Source: Drosophila pseudoobscura
Lineage: Eukaryota > Arthropoda > Insecta > Diptera > Drosophilidae
Length of the DNA stretch: 64,000 nt
Direction: 5' to 3'
NCBI RefSeq assembly: GCF_009870125.1
Contig: NC_046680.1
Coordinates: 16,077,501 to 16,141,500, forward strand
Both the position numbers and the translations under genes were made by a program. The notes beneath the pieces were generated by a model. The model was not told the origin of the DNA. It did no database searches and saw only the letters and a list, made by a program, of their open reading frames with translations. This document shows positions 11,777 through 24,730 of the stretch, piece by piece (position 1 is the stretch's first letter; every line of letters starts with the position of its first letter).

Positions 11777-14700
11777 TTAGTCATGGGTCATGACCTTGCC
11801 ATGGGTGTAGTAATAGGGCTTCCCGTTTCGCGAGGGATCCGTGGCTATTTTGGAAAGCATGTCAGGTCCGCCCGGATGCAAATCATATTTGTTGATGCGC
11901 TCCTCGCCGATAGGTCGTGCATGCTTTTGCATCTGCTCCTGGATCCAGGGCACATACTGCACCACGTTCGCGTAAACACCGGGCAGCTTTGGGTGGGCAC
12001 ACATTATGCCCCACGACACAATGCCGCCGACAAACCAGCGGTCCTTTTCCCCCGGATACGGACAGAGCAGCGGACCACCCGAGTCACCCTGCAAAAAAGA
12101 TCACCTTATCCACACACAGCTCGAAGCGGTTCGAAGCTGCTACTCACCTGACAGGCATCCTTGCCGCCATCATCGAAGCCTGCGCATACCATGCCCTCCG
12201 AGACGGTCAGATTGTCGAGCCACTCGTCGCACTGGTTGCGCGTGATAATGGGCACCTGCACCTCATTGACTATGAACTCGTAGGTTGACTTGGCTGCGGA
12301 GTAAACAAGAGATCAGTCTAAAATTCCCGTCCCGTCCCGACTGGCAGTGGCTTCACTCACGGTCCTTTTCCTCGCGCTTGCCCCATCCGATGACGGTGCA
12401 GAGGGTGCCGGAGTGGAGATTCCTCACGCTTGGCGGCGGCAGGCAAACGGGCAACAGATGCTCGTGGAAGGAAACACGCGTGGCCAACTGTGGGAAAATT
12501 TATACATTACATGGATGGAGTGATGTTCGTGAGCCCAGAAAACCTACCTGGAAGAGGGCAATGTCGTTGTCGTGGGCAATAGCCATGTTGTACTGCGGAT
12601 GTGGAATGACAGCCTTCACCTTAACCTTCTGGCCTGTGTATGTGAAGGAGTTGCGGCGCGTCACTCCCAGCTGAATGGTCCAGTCCTCCAGATCGATGAC
12701 GGTGTAACTGCAACCACAGAAAGGACACAACACAGGACAACATTAAGCGGCAGAGTCGCAAATGGAATGGCAGTGGCAGTAAGGGCGATGCGATACTTAC
12801 TTGCCCACGCAGTGGGAGGCGGTGAGCACCCACTGATCAGATATGAGGACGCCGGCGCAGTAGAAGATCTTCTCGGGCCCGCCTAGAATAGCGGCGAGGA
12901 AGGGCCAGTTGCCGGGATTAGCCTGACTGCCCCCAATGATCCGCCTGGAGGGCTTGTGGCGTCCACGTTTCACCCTGCCGCACTCTATGCGGGTGGAAAA
13001 TAGCCGTCAGCCATCATTCGAACAGTGGAGGACTTTTTCTCAACTTACCATAGTTGGAGCACGTGAGCTCGGCCATGGGATAGTCCTCGGTCTTCTTGCA
13101 GTTGGCGAACTCCTGCATCAGGGTGGAGCGCCGCTTGGCGTACATCTTCCAGATGTCGGTGGAGACGTTCACCGAGGCCAGTAGCGGACGGTGTGTTCGC
13201 TGAGTCAGGACACTGGTGGCGTTCACGGCCGAGTAGCCAAGAATGGAGCACACGGCGCTGGGTGAGACGGCCCGGTCCCAGTTCTTCACGCAGGCGGGCA
13301 TCCACTGGCGCTGTCCGATGCGGTAGACCTCCAGAACCCCGGCGCCCACATCCCCATTCCGCTCACTCAGCCTCACTGCAAAGGCGATGGATCGTGGTGA
13401 GGGCTCAATCAGACTCAAGAGGATCCCAATACTCACGGCAATTACGCTCATCCTGGCCGTACGGACAGTCGATGATACCATCGCAGATGTGCTTGGTTGC
13501 AATACACTGGTTGTCTCCACAGTAGATCTCGTCCACGCCACACCGGTCGCAGCTTCCCTCATCGGTCTGGTCCATGCAATCCAAGTGTCCATCGCAGACG
13601 TATTCCATCGGCAGGCAGCGGTTCTGGTCGCACTGAAAGCCATCGCACCTGGGATTAGAGGCCGCTATCATAACGTCACGCACCTCCTCCAGACCCACGC
13701 AGTCCTCGGAGCTGGGGAAGTCCTTAAAGAGCTTGCAGTTCAGATACTCGGGAAGACTCAGCCCGAACACATCGAAGAAGAACCCGCATCGGCGCATTGT
13801 CTCAGTGCAGAGCGTCTTGCACGGTGGCACTGTGGCACTATGGAATCGAATGGATATAACTTGTTTAGTCAGGATTCAAGATGCACATCATGCACATGTT
13901 CTTTTGAGGCCTGTTTTCAGTCTACCTAATCCCTAATCTTTTTTATCAGGTTCCCCCAAAATACTTGTATCCCATCTTTCAGAGTCTGTTCATTGCCTCT
14001 CATCTTAGATCCAGTCATGCATTTTCTCAAAACTCACCCACTCTGACCACACTTGGGCACGAAGAGGGTGCACAGGAACAGGGACACCAGCTCATAGCAG
14101 CGGACGTCCACAAGAGCCTCGTAAGAGTCCAGGTCCTGCAAGCGAGGTGGATTAATAGGATGGCAAGGAGCTCGCACCATATTTACCACTTGCGTCTCCA
14201 GCTGACCAAAGTGACCGATATAGTTGGGGAAGACCGTGTAGTTGTAGGGTATCTGCGGGCCCTGGCAGAAGCGCACGATGATGGGCAGACAGGTGCCGGG
14301 GGCGGGGTTCTTGCCAAAGCTCGAGTTCTCCTCCACGTGGATGGTGTTGATGATGGTCTTATTCACGAACTTGATGGTCGGATAGGCGTTGAAGTACGCG
14401 GCCAATCCACCAGCAATGGCCAGCAGAGCAAATGCGTTGATCAGTATCTGGAACAGGCGGAACTTCAAGCGTCCGTTGGTGATGTACGGATTGGAGCTCT
14501 TGCGTCGATTGATGATCTGAAAAGTCATCGATTGAGTAGGTTTTTCTAGGATTAGGCTTCAAGGTTCTGCCACTGTACCTGATGTTGCAAGGACATGGTG
14601 TGGGGTGCTCCATTCTGAAAGCGCACAATGGTCTGCAAGCTGCTGGGCGGAGCACTCGCCTTGTTGAGGGGCGACAGCGTCTGCGGTGGCTCCAGCTCCT

Positions 14701-17265
14701 CGATGGGCTCGTGTTGCACTCCCTGGCGGCAGACAATCGGAGCCGGGGCTAGGATTCGACATCAGTTAGTAACAGTTTGAGTGTCGCGTATGTCCTCTTA
14801 TCACTTACCGCTGCACAGTCGCTTTGCCGACAAGGAGGGCAGAAGTGGGGCTTCCATGAGTTTCGAATTGTAGCCGGGGCTGGACGTCTGGCTGAAGCTA
14901 TCGCTGGAAATGGTCGAGTCCTGGCGGAAATTTATCTTTCCCCGCGGCGGCGGCACTGCCGGAAGCAGCTTGCTGAAGCGTGTGGGTGCCAGGTCCATCA
15001 GTGGCGTCTGCTGGCGCTGGGCCATGCCCGGATTGTTGCCCTTGCGACCGCTCTGACTCGATGATGCCAAGGGCAGAAGCGGCACCTCCATCAGCTTCGA
15101 GTTGTAGCCGGGACTAGAGCTGATGGAGTAGCTGTCGCTGGACAAGGTTGAGTCCTGGCGCTGCTGCAGCTTCGGGTAGACAATGGGCGGCGGCTTGTTG
15201 CTTCGCAATTTGTTGCGCACGGTCAAGGGCGGTGCCGCGTGAACCCTGGGAGTACTATCCACGGAATCAAACGAGCTGTTCATTCGCTGCGGCGGCTCCG
15301 GTGGCCCTGGACGTTTTTGGCTGATGGCTTTCTGATTGCCAGCAGCTGCAGCTAGAGCTGGAGCTGGAGCGGGCACGGGAGCCATGCCCAAGCCCAGCGA
15401 CATGGACGACATGGTGCCGCTGGAGATGGTGCTGGAGCCAGCCGAAGCTGCTGACGAGGTGGAGGCCGATGCAGACACGCTGCTGGTTTCCTTATTGGAC
15501 TCGGAGCTGTTGCTGTTGCCGCTGCCGCTTCCGCTGCTGATGGGAGCCGCAATCTTGACTGGTGGCTGCTTTCGGGCCGGCACCGTCGGTAGCTTGCTGC
15601 TGTTGGCGACGACATTGTTGTTGCTGGCCAATTCGACACCGAGGCCGAGGCTGGGATTGTTGTTGTTGAGCTTGTGCATGGCATCGTTGACGACGGCTCT
15701 CTCCCGGTCGCGCTCCAGCCGGAACGTATCCTTGGCCAGCGGGGAGTCAATGGAGATGGACGTGGGCTTCTCGTCGAGGGAGGACTGTGTGTCCACCGAG
15801 GAGAACCGGCTGCGATAGTCGACGCTGGTCGAGCTGGATGCAAAGCGCTCGCTGTGCCCTCCCGAGGAGCCGTAGGCGGAGTCGACGGTGCTGCTGGAGG
15901 AGCGCTGGGCCCGCTTGGCCATGTTGCCCAGCCCGGCGTAGCGGTTGGCATGGTAGCCAGCGACCTTGACAGGTGTGGAGGTCAGCGACTCATCGAACAC
16001 GGAGTTCTCCAGGCTCATGCGGTCGTCATCGGAAATACCATCGGCATCCGAATATCCGTGCGCCGGACGTGTGGCTATGTCAACAAGAAGTGCTGATTGC
16101 AGCCCGGCTGCCTCTGTGGTCACGTTTGCTGGCTGCGGATAAACAAACACTGTCCCAATGCCGTGGGCGCCTTCCTGTCCGGCTGGGCCCGGCTGCCAGC
16201 CAGACTTGCCTCGCAGCATGCGACGCGGGATGGGCGGCGGTGGCGTGACTGGCGTGTCCACACGTACCAGCTGCTGCTGCTTGGCTGCCCCAATAGCCCC
16301 CATTGGCGCTGACTTGCCATATTTCAGGTCCGTCATGGTAACCTGCGTCGACGGGCCATAGAAGCCATAGAAGCGGGAGAAACAGTAGAGGCTGGGTCAG
16401 AGGTCGGAGGTGTATGTACATAAAGCTATAGCTTGCCAAATAGCAATATTCCGCGAGCTGCCTGTGGCTCAGTCTAAGCCCACGGAGCCAAATCCCTTGA
16501 ATCCAGGCGGACGGACTAAGCTGATAAGCCGAATGTAGCTTGGGCGCGGATTCTGCACGAATGGCAAATAGCGGAAAAACCTTTCAGTGCTGGGGGTGGG
16601 GCTGTGGGTGTGGGTGTGGCTGATCCGGATTTGTAAAAAGGGGCATTCTCGAGTCCGTTCTGCGTTGCAGGTGACGATGTCGATGATGACAATGGGCAGG
16701 GGGAAATGAAATGAACGGAGGAGAGAGGCCCCTCCTATGGCTGCATAGCTTTATAGCCAGATCTGGCACATCGGCTGTTTCAAAGCCAAATGCTCACATG
16801 GAGACATGGAGACATGGAGACATGGAGATATGTGAGTATTGAAAAGAAAGCCGACATTTTGCTAGCTTTTCTGGGGGTTGGACTTACCAGCCTTTCGTTG
16901 CCCCCGTTGGCGCCCAGCTGCGACGGCTTCTGCTTATCCTCGAGCATGGGGTAATAGTGGGAGGAGTGGCGTCGCACGATGCTGCTGGTGCTGCTGCTTT
17001 GGCTGCTGTGGTTGGAGCTGGGCAGTGGCAGCAGTGTGACGGACTTGCACTGCTCCTGCTGCTTGTCGTAAAAGTCCAGCAGAGAGTTGAGGGGCAGCGC
17101 CAGGCTGGCGGCACGCTCCGAGCTGCAATAGAAAAGGAGACCTATACTGGTGAGGCAGGAGCCAGGACTGAAGGATGGGACGCCACCTTACCGCGAGCGA
17201 CTGCGCTGGTCGTCGGCCGAGTGCGGATGCTGCTCCTGGGAGACGCTCAGGAATTGCTTGTTCAT
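11777..17265 (-). CDS. Corin: Corin, type II transmembrane serine protease
   Basis: Corin is a mosaic membrane protease. Coding exons (minus): 17265-17192, 17122-16888, 16342-14809, 14748-14579, 14516-14187, 14135-14038, 13837-13437, 13375-13049, 12984-12801, 12707-12548, 12487-12361, 12293-12148, 12088-11777; 1365 residues. Order: long Ser/Pro-rich cytoplasmic part; transmembrane helix about 692-713 ([20 protein letters not shown]); frizzled CRD ([11 protein letters not shown] to SSEDC); two LDLa modules ([26 protein letters not shown]); SRCR; trypsin domain from IIGG (~1072). The catalytic triad is present: TASHC, DNDIAL, GDSGGP. The protease is probably activated by cleavage after KPSRR. 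The start ATG has an in-frame TGA just upstream in the same exon. A second N-terminus may exist (see 27746-30058). Confidence 0.94.
14809..15175 (-). repeat. Duplicated Ser-rich motif in Corin cytoplasmic tail
   Basis: Within the large cytoplasmic exon the protein carries two copies of a roughly 30-residue motif. They begin [12 protein letters not shown] and [12 protein letters not shown], and both continue [16 protein letters not shown] or [16 protein letters not shown]. They are about 80 residues apart, and each is preceded by proline-rich sequence. The spacing of Ser, Tyr and Pro suggests a docking or phosphorylation motif; its function is unknown to me. Confidence 0.85.
16343..16887 (-). 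other. Corin intron 2
   Basis: A 545-nt intron between the second and third Corin coding exons. It contains a four-copy CATGGAGA tandem array (about 16796-16828) and a GTGGGTGTGGGTGT tract near 16600. No gene is seen. Confidence 0.75.
16796..16828. repeat. CATGGAGA tandem array
   Basis: Four head-to-tail copies of the 8-mer CATGGAGA inside Corin intron 2. Confidence 0.9.
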
Positions 17266-20200
17266 GTTCGAGTGCGTTCAGGGCTTAATCGTTTGAGCTG
17301 CAATGGGAAACGAAATGGAATCGATTATCGGATTGATCTCCGCGTATGTGATCCACATGCAAGTCGAAAAAACCATAATTACAATTGCTTGAGTCCCCAG
17401 GCCCAAGCGGTCTGCCCACCATGCATATCCAAAGGAAACTATACCATTGACATTCCGCCTGACTCGGCCTGTGCGGCATGTGCAAGTCATTCAAATCGTA
17501 CGAATCAGCTACACAATCGACCCAATCACACACTACTGCTGGAATAGGACAAGCCTGAGGGAGATACATATATGTATGTAGAGGCGGGCACGGGCACGTG
17601 ACAATAGATCCATGCCACACACAGCCACACACACTCCTGTATGGAACGTAACGTATTGATGCCATCTGCATCGTGCCACGCAATTTGGCCCTTTGTGTCT
17701 AATGGATGCCATTAGTTGGTTCATAACACAAAGAGCAGCCACTTCCTCTTGCCCCACAAATTGCCTTTTCCCTCGCCCTCGCCCTCGCATTCGCACCGAC
17801 TGTCCTGCTGCCTTCATTGTGTCGGAGTGAATTTTGGCTCTTGGGCCTTAGAGATGCTCCCTGCAGCACAGCTTTCATTGAGTTTGTATCGAAATTCATT
17901 TAAGCAACAAATAGGGACAAATGAAAGTGCCCTGAATTGAGTTCTACGAGTATTTCTCTATAGGTAGAGTCCTTCAGAGACTGGTACACTGCAACTCCAA
18001 ATGGCCAGGAGCACTCACGTGGCTATCTCCGATTCTGGAATGTTCGGATACAGCAATTCTCGGAATACAGTGCATATTTGCTTACTCGTATTTTAAAATC
18101 GATGCGGAGGATGCGATGGCTCTAGAAGGTCCCTGCGCACAATCTATACGAGTATGCAGTACTTTTATACCATAATCTATTTACGAGCTAGCTACGAGTC
18201 AGCAAACCTAGAAAGTATTTCGTCAATACGATGGTGTGACCTACTTAAATCGGAGGCATGCCACAGAGTCCTATGGCAGAGCGAGACAGTCAACAGGTGA
18301 AATATTGCAAGGGGTGTTTGATGGGCGAACAAACACACAGAACAATGGAAAACAAACAAACCCACACTTTGCATCCATTCTTCTGGTAGCTGCAGGCGCA
18401 CACTCCCAATCACCCGCTTGCCCACCCGCCCACTGGCCACCCACTTAGTCGAGCAGAGGCGAGCTGTCGGAGTTCATGATGTGTCAAGGACGTCTATTGA
18501 CACTAATAGGATGCAATCAACTCTGGCAGGTGAGAAGGCGGCATGTCCATATCCACCTCGACCACCACGTGCATTCCTAGGCCCTTGTTCATGTCCATTT
18601 CCATATCCCTGCGTCCGAATGTGCATATGCCTGGCATTTGTATGGATGTATGGATGTGTTTTCCATAGAGTTACTGACTGAATTAAAATTTTCCCCGAGT
18701 AAAAAGTTTTATATTTACTCTAGGAGAAAGTTAACTGATAGAAAACCATAATTGGATAAGTTTTCCTCGGCTAAAATTGTATTTAAGTCGGAGTTCCAAT
18801 CAAATCTGCTTTGCTGAACTATTTATTTCCTTGGCATTCCAGCTAATTATCTAATAAAAAACATTTAATTAGATGCTGCGTAGGAATCGCACTTATCGTA
18901 CAACAGCAACAAGTGCTTTTTCGTACGAAGTATTGAAAGTTTTTCTCTGCTAAAAGACCATACAAATGGCAGCATATTGGATTTTCTCAATTGTTGTTGT
19001 TTGGATTTATTTTATTAACAAAAAATCACGGTTCATAATCTATACATTCGCATACAAATCATTAGATGGAATGAGGTTTCTTCTTTCGGTTCAACACACA
19101 TTTAAAACGTTCATTTATCAGGCGCTTCCTTGCCTCAGTTTTATAAGCAAATACTCGTATGTAGACACACATGGATATGCATAGAATTTGCCTATTAGCA
19201 TACACACACAACCAAAGAAAGAGGGGGAGGAATATATATGGAGACAGGATAAACATACAAATTCTATTTGCCTGGAATTTGTATGCTGAGCAGCAATTCC
19301 CAGCTCATATGAACCATAAATTGTTTGCTTTTGTGTGGCCCAGTGCCGCGTTCCTGCCCCAAAAAGTTACCCAACGAATTTGCAACGCAAAAGCAATCAG
19401 CCTGCCCCAGGAAGGTAGAGGAGGAGGCGTGGGAGCACGAGGCTATTAAATTATATTAGGGGCGTGGATCTCCTCTTCCGTTCGCTAGCATTGCTCCCTA
19501 ATCTATCGCTGACCTTTAGGTTATTATCCAAATTGTTGGCGCATTTGCCAAGTGTCAGCCTCTCAAATTCCACTCACAGATCAGAAATCTCAGTGTTGTC
19601 CAGATGGGACCAGCACCAGCCCCAGACCCGCTTATATAAGTCTGAAAAGGTTGAAATTCCACAAACCCAAACCAGACAGGACGCCAGCAATTGTTCCTGT
19701 GGGCCTGATAGCTATGGTATACATTATTAAGTATACGTCTAGTTGTCCGGATGCCTTTGGCTCGCGCCTACTCCTACTCCAACTCCTACTCCGAGTCCTA
19801 CTTTTGCCACTCTTCTTTTCCTGCTACTCTTGCTACTACCATTGCTGCTCGAAAGTATTTTCCCGAAGTATTGCGTATGGAAATGGAATTCTGAGTTAAT
19901 CAGCAGTCGGGAAAAATGCGAAAAATTCCCCTTAAGGACAGTGGCAAATTATTTCGTTTGCTAAGACTCGAACCCTTGCTTGCAGTCGAACATTCACTAG
20001 GCCGTTGAGTAATAGGAGTGCTATCATTTCGAACTTGGAAATCATAATAATATCAACACTTGTGTCCATTGTCCATGGCTCAGAGGGTTGGAGGACGGAC
20101 GGGGCCAATTACCGAGGATAGAGCACAATGTCTGGCACACATCCTACATCCTGCCAAGACTGTGCAATCAGGGTCAGATGACATGGGTGAGACAGATTAG

Positions 20201-20519
20201 GCATATGTAACATATTCAAATTCAGGTTTCCTTATCGACCTTGGCGTATTTGCCTAGAGCTCATCACATCCAGCGCATCCAGGGACCAACGCCACCGTCC
20301 AAGTCAAAGTACTAGGAATTTCATTACAAGGACATCCTGGTCAGCACTGTCGGAGGATAGGATGGCCCAGAGCGTCAAAGAGAGAGGACGAAGGGCTGGC
20401 TGTGCAGGGCTCTTCAGCTATGCCTAAAATGTGCTGGCAATTTTTGCACTCACTTCTTTCTATCCTATCTCCCTCTTTCTATCTGTTGTTGAATACGTAT
20501 GTATTCACTTTTGCTCGTG

Positions 20520-20660
20520 TTCGGCTCTGGCTCCAGCTCCAGCCATAATTTAAATTTATGGCCGACTCGCTGCTTATGTTGCCGCTTTTTATTTGTCGGC
20601 GACGGGACACACATAAATTATGGCTGAGCATTTAATTAGTTTGTGCAGCAGGCGGCAACA
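20520..20660. promoter_or_regulatory. Possible enhancer patch with TTTATGGCC words
   Basis: The near-palindrome GCCATAATTTAAATTTATGGC is followed within 80 bp by TTTTTATTTG and CATAAATTATGGC. TTTATGG/TTTACGG words are typical binding sites of Caudal/Abd-B class homeodomains. The density is suggestive only. Confidence 0.3.
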
Positions 20661-23600
20661 GCCTTCCAGGTAGCTTTGAGGTCTCGTCCGTCCCATGCCA
20701 AGCCGGGACGTGGACGCCCTCGGGGACCCATAGATGTCATACGAGTATGTACAATATGTATCTCACATTACTGAACTTCAAAAGCATCCGTCAATGCTGC
20801 AGGACAGACCAGACAGATACCTCGTTTTGAAAAGTCAGTTGCAAGTTTTGATTCAAAGTTGATTCTACTATGACATTATGTGACAGTCTATTTTATCTCG
20901 CAAGTGCAGACAGCCTGGCGGCCAGTATAGAGACCAGTATATGGGCACGCCCATACAATTAACAAGCAAAATATCACAGCGAATGAGGAGAGAGTAGGCC
21001 TTTGTTCGTAATTGTGCAATCAGCAATGCGATGGTGTGCGATACTAGTCCTATAATGTGATTGTGAACGGGCACGTACGAGTATGGGTAGAGTAGATGTT
21101 CGAGCGCGTGCTGCAAATGGCTTTGGAAAGAGAGGATAGAGACAGGGACTGGGGGACGACTTCAAAGTCAAAACGGAGAAGGACGAATTGTTCAACAATT
21201 TAAATTTTGTACTATGTATCTGTATCTCATAGATAAACGTTTGCATGTGCTTGCTTCTATGTGGCCTGCGCTTCCGCTTTTTCCCAGCATTTAACATTTG
21301 GCTTCCATTTCCATTTTACATTCAAAGGGCGTTCGTTCGACTGATTGACAATCTTTGTCAGGGAATGAGAGCGAGAACTCCTCTCTGGGAACCCAACCAT
21401 CCCATTCCAATCGATTGGTCTCCTTTTCACTGCGTCTCATTTCCGCTGCCATCTGATCGGCCACATGAGATGCGGATGCACATACTCGCAGTCGTTCCCG
21501 TCCCCGGAGCACTCCCTGCAATTGGATGCTGTTTGCCTGCCACTCAGCTGTCATGATAGATTTGTGCGCGAGTACGAGTGAGATGCCGATGCCATCGAGT
21601 AGGGTTTCTGGCGCAGGACCCCAACTAACTGGCACAACTTACTCCTACTCGTACTCGTACTCGTATTTGCATAGACACAAGCCCTCAAAGTTTTGCAAAG
21701 GAGCTGGCGATGGAGGTCGCTGTGCAAATAGGAAGGAGCCTATCGCCATGTGGGGCGTCACTTTGGGATGGAAATGTGTGATAGAAACACGAGTTACGAG
21801 TACAATCTGCAAAAAGTTGCTTCCATTTCTTTTAGTCTACTCGATAATCGCATTCAAAGTGTTTTTTTAGGTTGCTAGTTTTATTTCCGTGACTGTCCAA
21901 AGACAAGCTCAGACTTGTTTGATTCTTTTTGTCTGTAAAAGATACACGCGGAGCATTACATACAGGTTCCCTTCTTGGCAAATAGGTAATGCCATTGTGC
22001 CACAGGCAATTACTGGGAATGCACAGAACTGAGGCTGCTTCATTAATAACAAATCCAATTAGTTCTTACAAAACATACACGTACATACATTCCGGCGAGG
22101 AGCAAGGACAGGCAACAAAAATCCGATGACAAAAGAGAGCATTGAGCAATTGATATTTGTGCACTCGGAAAAAAAGAAACTGCGCTTTTATAGAATAGGA
22201 AAGAAAATAAATGCCACATTTGGTGTACATTTAAAAAAAAAATTTTCGAAGTGTACGAGTTCTAGATGCGTTCGCTGGGATGGGATGGGGACCACATTGT
22301 ACACATTGTACGTAAAATATTTACTGTCATCGTCAACGCCATTGTCCTCTTTGTCAGTTTACATTTTGATCGAAGGGAGCCGAGGCGGGGGGCGGAGTCC
22401 TGAGTCCAGAGTCCTGGGCTGACATGCTTTACTTTCATTAGTTAATGCGGCCAGGCAGCGCTGACTGATGCTGACGCTGGCGCTGGCACTGGCGCTTTGT
22501 TTCTAACGTCTCGCTGGGCGCACGTGGCAGGCTGCGGCTTATACTGCCTGCCACGGCAATGATGGGTGTCGTGCCTGTCAGCATCCTCTACTCGTACAGC
22601 TGTATGCGTGTGTGTCAAGTGGCAAGGGAAACTGAGGCGACAGCCAGAAGAGCCGCCAGAGAGATACAGTTTGCAGAGTGTACGTATGTACATATATCGT
22701 GCTCATCGAACCGTTAACGGTAGACAGACGAACGAACAGTGGGGCAGCGGGGCAGCGTGGTCATACTCGTATGCTGCATATGTATACATATGTACAGTGG
22801 ATGGTAAAAAGGAAGACATCACGGCCCTGCCGTTCCCTCCCTCTTTTCGATTTCAGTTTCCGTTTTGTTCGGTTTGCATTGTCGTCGGGTGTTACGGAAA
22901 TTGATTTTCGTTCTTGAACACTTCTTCTGTCTCGCCCCCGCCCTCGCCGCCGCCCCGGCCCCTCCTCTCTGTTGTCCGTTATAATTTACTCTCCACCTTC
23001 TGTGCTCCAGCTCCCGTGGTTCCCCCCAACGGACATTCCTCCTTTTCACCTCAAATTTTAATCAGATAGTCAAAGTTACGAAGAATTTAAGCTTTTAGTT
23101 AAAAATACTTGACAGTCTGGTCAGTCCACGCGCCAGTCCGTTCTCCCGAGTAGGAGGCCAGAGCGGAGGGTAGGAGCGGGTAGGTGTAGGTGCATTTCGA
23201 ATGTCAAGGACGCAGAGAATTCTGAGAAAGAATGCAGCTTCAGGCGACTTCAGGAGCTGCGGTGCGACTGCAACCGGCGGTCACTGCGCAATTCCCAGAC
23301 TTTTATTAAATATCCTTTCTCTACCACCCGCACCCCACATTCCACATTCCACACTCTTCCTCCCACTGCAGATTTAATCCGCTTGGAGTGTTTCCCGGTC
23401 ACAGGGAGTTTTATTAAAATCTGATCAGAGCAGTCGAATGAAGCGATTTATCTATTCCATTGTTGTTGTTGCTTGGGACGTGCATTGCCAGGACGAAATG
23501 GGAATTAGACTAGTTAAATATGTTACGAATAATTCTTAATCTGTGGGCGCTTACCAAGAAATTTGCACACATTTATACAATCATAAAATAAATGATTGAA

Positions 23601-24698
23601 TTGTGGAGCTATTAAATTTAAATCGATCTCTTATGGACATGATATACATATGTATTTCAGATACATTTGGTGTGCATTTGAGATATTTACTTAACAAAAT
23701 TTAAAATTATCTAACCAGTTGTAATGTTTTCGTTCCAGCTATCAAAACACGTTAAAGCCAGGAAATGGAGGGCGCTGTTTTTAAATTACGGGTCTCACTG
23801 AAAGAAAGCTAGTGCTGCAGAGATAGGTTGATATTTAATCTACCCTTCAAAGCTAAGCCACACTGGGAGAGATAACGTTAATAATTATACCATTTTTTGG
23901 AAATCTGGTATATAAAATAACCAATCTTTATGATTCTGCGTTTAAGTTTTTATCGAATCATTACAAAAACTACCAGAATAAAAACTTGATTGTGTGCGAT
24001 GCTATCACAGCAAAGCAAGAATAAGCAAGATGGTGAGATTTTCTGCATGTTGAATGTACACGTGAACTCTGTTTACTTTGAGTAGCGAGTATAAAATTGA
24101 TGGCGCCTTGACCCCTGTGAACACTAGGAATACAATTTCCAATACCTTTAATCAAGCTCATTTAAAGTCTTGGACAGGCCATGCCTTGGGGTTCCCTGAA
24201 CCCGAGCAGGGTCTGCTCTGATTCTGACCTTGTCTGGTCGCTGCTATCGGGCCAGACATTGCTAATTGATTTCCCAGTGCACTTTATCGAGAATGGAATT
24301 GTTGATTTAAGTATTTCATCGGGTCGTGTAATTTTGGCTTATCCTGAAACATGATGCTGATTTCGTTTTATGCATAAATATTTGGTATTATGCTAGCCAG
24401 AATTCCAGATAAATATTCTGTATTGCTTTTCTTCCTCCTCTTTCGTTGCTCGGACTTTTCTGTTGCGTTGCATCGATTTTTGGAATTTTTGGCATACCAA
24501 TTCCTGCCCAGAGAGTATATTATGCCCCTCAGTAAGTAGGCATCGTGTCCCTGTTCGTGTGTGTGTGTGAGTGTGTGTATTTATTTCATCCAAATTGAGT
24601 TCGAATGCTGCGCGAGTTGGAGAGGACAGGGACAGGCCCAAGCTGATACAACTTGTGTATCATACAACCTGATGTCTAAGTTTGATTCCTTGTAGCCT

Positions 24699-24702
<4 letters not shown>

Positions 24703-24730
<28 letters not shown>
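24703..24730. repeat. GT dinucleotide microsatellite
   Basis: An almost uninterrupted GT run of about 28 bp in the Corin upstream interval. Confidence 0.95.

Noticed and set aside
19950-20015. Minus-strand tRNA-like stretch with GGGTTCGAGTC
   Set aside because: It resembles a T arm, but the T stem has only about four pairs and no matching acceptor, D arm or anticodon stem can be drawn.
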